Source of the DNA: Bacillus_CJ salitolerans | Lineage (GTDB): Bacteria; Bacillota; Bacilli; Bacillales; SA4 | Length of the DNA stretch: 55,271 nucleotides | Assembly (NCBI RefSeq): GCF_042680805.1 | Contig: NZ_JBHUEM010000057.1 | Coordinates: 1-55,271, forward strand | Direction: 5' to 3' | Shown: piece by piece, positions 53,137 to 55,271 of the stretch | How the letters are laid out: each line of letters opens with the position of its first letter | How positions within the stretch are numbered: the stretch's first letter is position 1 | Made by a program: the position numbers and the translations under genes | Notes under the pieces: model-generated | Database searches by the model: none | Told to the model about the DNA's origin: nothing | The model's input: only the letters and a program-made list of their open reading frames with translations

Positions 53137-53682
53137 TTACTTTTTCCATTCGTGTTCTAAAACACCATATAGTAAAGAATCCCGCCAACCATCCCTTATT
53201 AGCAAATCTTCACGAATTCTACCTTCCTTAATCATTCCAACTTTTTCTAATACTTTTGATGAGCCAATATTTCTAGGATCACAAGTTGCAAATATACGAT
53301 GAAGTTTAAGTTCTTTAAATCCAAAACCAATCAAGAGTTTAGCGACATCAGTTGCAATCCCGTTTCCCCAATAATCAGGATTAACAATGTAAGCGACCTC
53401 TCCAATCTTATTAGTTAGATCTCTTATGTTCAACTCCCCTGCTCCAATCATTTTATCTTCATAAACAATTGCAAAAACAAACCTTGTCCTTGGTTGTTGG
53501 GTAGCGTCTTTAATTACCTGATAAACAAAACCTTGTGATTCCTCTTCTGTATTAGGTTCCCAAGGTTGATATTTACAAACAATATCTTGTGATGCGTATT
53601 TATGAACATCTATCCAATCGTCTTTAGTAAATTCTCTTAATGATAGCCTATCGTTTGAAAGAAAAAGCTTAATATGTTCCAT
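53137..53682 (-). CDS. GNAT acetyltransferase 2 (RimJ/RimL type)
   Basis: A 181-residue protein: NDRLSLREFTKDDW at the N-terminus, IGEVAYIVNPDYWGNGIATDVAKLLIGF in the acetyl-CoA loop region, and CDPRNIGSSKVLEKVGM, then GRIREDLLIRDGWRDSLLYGVLE. These are RimJ/RimL marks. The start follows GAGGAG. Unlike gene 1, it is of a different GNAT subfamily. The right-end remnant of an IS110 element begins 13 bases before its ATG, so any promoter lies inside that remnant. It may modify an antibiotic or protein. Confidence 0.82.
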   Translation of the reverse strand: MEHIKLFLSNDRLSLREFTKDDWIDVHKYASQDIVCKYQPWEPNTEEESQGFVYQVIKDATQQPRTRFVFAIVYEDKMIGAGELNIRDLTNKIGEVAYIVNPDYWGNGIATDVAKLLIGFGFKELKLHRIFATCDPRNIGSSKVLEKVGMIKEGRIREDLLIRDGWRDSLLYGVLEHEWKK

Positions 53683-53694
53683 GAAAATCTCCTC

Positions 53695-53892
53695 AACTCT
53701 CTTACATTGGATTTATGCTTTATTAAAAATCAGAACTACTTTCCAAGATATAGCCTAATTAAGATTTTTAACTAAATAATACAAAACCTTCCAATGCTTA
53801 GTTAATGGAAGGTTATTTGGCATTCTTATTTTAGTATATCACGGTAAAATATTTTATTGGGAAATATTTACAAAATATTAGCTTGTTTAGTT
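53695..53892 (+). mobile_element. IS110 right-end remnant
   Basis: It aligns with the end of IS110 copy 2 (52030-52227): CTCTTACATTGGATTTA, the last codons HWIYALLK and TTFQDIA, the hairpin AACCTTCCA/TGGAAGGTT and the tail ATTAGCTTGTTTAG. It is in the same orientation as copy 2. It has no transposase body, so the two acetyltransferase genes lie between two IS110 right ends. Confidence 0.7.
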
Positions 53893-53943
53893 AAAGAAAC
53901 CCCCATACTGCTATATCTTTTCATGAATAAAACAGAGACATTT

Positions 53944-54525
53944 TCATCCTTTATAAAAACGTAAATAAATTATGAACATCTGTATGTATACGTAAATGTA
54001 AATGATTCCTACTCCTATGATGAATTCTTTTGGCACTTTAGAATTTTCCAAGGTATGGTCAATTCCTAACCGAAACGCATATGAACTGGCTTTTCGCAAG
54101 TGCCAAGGTGAGGTGACTATAACTGCTTTTTTCAATCCTCTCTCGTGCATGATTTCTCGGGATTTTACCAAATTTTCATAAGTGCCCCTTGCTTTCGTTT
54201 CTCGTATGATTTGGCTACGATCCACTCCTAACTCCACTAAGGCTCGTGCCATGACATCTGCCTCAACATGATTATTAGCGACAGATGCACCCGAACAAAT
54301 AACTACTTCGGCAATTCCAGCGTGATAGAGAACTGCTGCTCTATTGACCCGTTCTCGCAAAATTGAAGACATGCCTCCATCCTTTTTTGCGGGATAACCA
54401 AGTACAATCATAACATCTCTTTTTAGCCCATGATTATATCCCGCTTTTTTGAAATGCTTACGAATAAAAATAAACGCCACCATAAAGGACATAAATATTA
54501 AGCATAAAATATATATTCCTATCAT
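53944..54525 (-). CDS. YdcF/SanA-type DUF218 protein
   Basis: A 193-residue protein with an N-terminal helix (residues 2-22) and a DUF218 domain: DVMIVLGYPAKKDGG, RVNRAAVLYHAGIAEVVICSGA, EADVMARALVELGV, KARGTYENLVKSREIM and VIVTSPWHLRKASSYA. Another helix (about 170-187) ends the protein. Members are linked to envelope (ElyC, SanA) or S-adenosylmethionine binding (YdcF). Exact work is unknown. Confidence 0.78.
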   Translation of the reverse strand: MIGIYILCLIFMSFMVAFIFIRKHFKKAGYNHGLKRDVMIVLGYPAKKDGGMSSILRERVNRAAVLYHAGIAEVVICSGASVANNHVEADVMARALVELGVDRSQIIRETKARGTYENLVKSREIMHERGLKKAVIVTSPWHLRKASSYAFRLGIDHTLENSKVPKEFIIGVGIIYIYVYIQMFIIYLRFYKG

Positions 54526-54676
54526 TTAACATATCTCCTCTGGCCATCTCTATTAATTGACAGATAAAATACTTCGCATTCGGTTAATTTATGATTTAAT
54601 GACAATCAGTTGTTCCACTCTTCTGCCTCTTTACTTCCATAAGGCCAATTCCTTTTCCTTCCTCATTCAATAAAAT
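54526..54676. other. Short gene-free stretch before IS1182
   Basis: There is no recognisable element. With the IS1182 end and the N run it makes about 320 bases without a complete gene. Confidence 0.4.
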
Positions 54677-54776
54677 GAGGCTGGGACAAAACCCACCTCA
54701 ATAGAAAAAGCCGGTGAAATTTTACGAGAGTAAAATTTCACCGGCTTTGATTATTTTTGGATAAAAATAAGGACCA
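54677..54776 (+). mobile_element. IS1182 left end, copy 2
   Basis: GAGGCTGGGACAAAAC, hairpin GCCGGTGAAATTTTAC / GTAAAATTTCACCGGC, and the tail ATAAGGACCA are shared with 46792-46891. Here the transposase gene follows after a gap of 47 N (54777-54823), confirming the element type. The hairpin probably stops transcription into the element. Confidence 0.82.
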
Positions 54777-54844
54777 NNNNNNNNNNNNNNNNNNNNNNNN
54801 NNNNNNNNNNNNNNNNNNNNNNNCAATCAGAAAGAAGGATCCTT

Positions 54845-55271
54845 ATGTTTAAAAATTATAACACGAATCAATTAGTTCTGCCTCTAGATTTAGCCGTTAA
54901 ATTACAAGAAAAGGATATTGCTTTTTCTATTCACCATTTAGTAGAAAGTATTCCCGATGAAGCTTTTCGTTCCTTTGTCCATTACACCGGTTGTCCCTCC
55001 TATCATCCACGCATGATGTTAAAAATCATTTTATGTGGTTATACACAGTCGGCTTTCTCTGGTCGCAAAATAGAAGACTTGACGAAAGATAGTATCCGTA
55101 TGATGTGGTTAGCCCAAGGGTATGAGCCCAGCTACCGCACGATTAATCGTTTCCGTGTTCATCCTGTTATGAAAGAGCTTATTCGCCAATGTTTTGTGCA
55201 GTTCCGTTGTCAATTAGTCGAAGAAAAACTTATTGATCAAGAGGCCATTTTTATTGATGGTACCAAAATTG
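54845..55271 (+). CDS. IS1182-family transposase, N-terminal part
   Basis: 142 codons run off the right edge. The start is the ATG at 54845 (GAAGGA ahead). It reads MFKNYNTNQLVLPLDLAVKL, SIHHLVESIPDEAF and YHPRMMLKIILCGYTQSAFSGRKIED, then MWLAQGYEPSYRTINRFR, the IS1182 (IS4/IS5-like DDE) N-terminal domain. IFIDGTKI at the end holds the first catalytic Asp. It appears intact as far as visible. Confidence 0.88.
   Translation, partial: MFKNYNTNQLVLPLDLAVKLQEKDIAFSIHHLVESIPDEAFRSFVHYTGCPSYHPRMMLKIILCGYTQSAFSGRKIEDLTKDSIRMMWLAQGYEPSYRTINRFRVHPVMKELIRQCFVQFRCQLVEEKLIDQEAIFIDGTKI

Overview
The window is low-GC DNA from an endospore-forming Bacillaceae, seen as part of a draft scaffold with two runs of N. 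The support is a gerA/gerB/gerC-type germinant receptor operon, a linearmycin-resistance (lnrJKLMN) locus like that of Bacillus subtilis, T-box control of a threonyl-tRNA synthetase, a CcpA-type cre site, and GGAGG ribosome binding sites with frequent TTG/GTG starts. I cannot name a species.

Layout. 1-851 is the 5' part of a group II intron on the minus strand, with the first 32 codons of its reverse transcriptase. 0.9-2.3 kb holds small minus-strand genes (YciI-like, CPCC domain, one unknown). 2.6-4.7 kb is a compact minus-strand set: a 45-residue hydrophobic peptide, a frameshifted partner, an ABC ATPase and its permease. 4.8-10.0 kb is lnrJ-lnrK, a terminator, then lnrL-lnrM-lnrN. 10.3-19.5 kb is a sugar-sensing and uptake locus: a chvE-mmsA-mmsB transporter with a cre site and three hairpins between chvE and mmsA, followed by a membrane-anchored binding protein, a YesM/LytS-type kinase, a YesN-type regulator and an extra binding lipoprotein. 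19.8-23.2 kb (plus strand) is a membrane alpha/beta hydrolase with an OmpR-type two-component pair. 23.3-31.3 kb is housekeeping and accessory: a broken serine beta-lactamase-like gene, a P-loop kinase, an MBL hydrolase, a Ham1-like pyrophosphatase, a second-copy MraY, an SLH-anchored hydrolase, a GNAT and a VOC protein. 31.6-33.1 kb is an ECF sigma factor with its anti-sigma.

33.15-35.2 kb is the most striking stretch: a consensus promoter, three tandem threonine T-boxes, and a ThrRS that begins at the catalytic core and lacks the TGS and editing domains. 35.3-39.0 kb carries azlCD, a TrmB-type regulator, a GNAT and a LysE-type exporter. The same palindrome (AGTAGTTA-N6-TAACTACT) lies just upstream of both azlC and the regulator gene, and a densely structured 190-base element sits between them. 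39.2-44.1 kb is a Nudix gene, a decayed HAD fragment and the germinant receptor operon.

44.1 kb to the end is insertion-sequence-rich. It holds IS110 ends and two frameshifted IS110 transposases, an IS21 istB remnant, two IS1182 left ends each next to an assembly gap, and two acetyltransferase genes each followed by the same 200-bp repeat. Several genes here are broken by single-base frameshifts, which may be real decay or draft-assembly errors.
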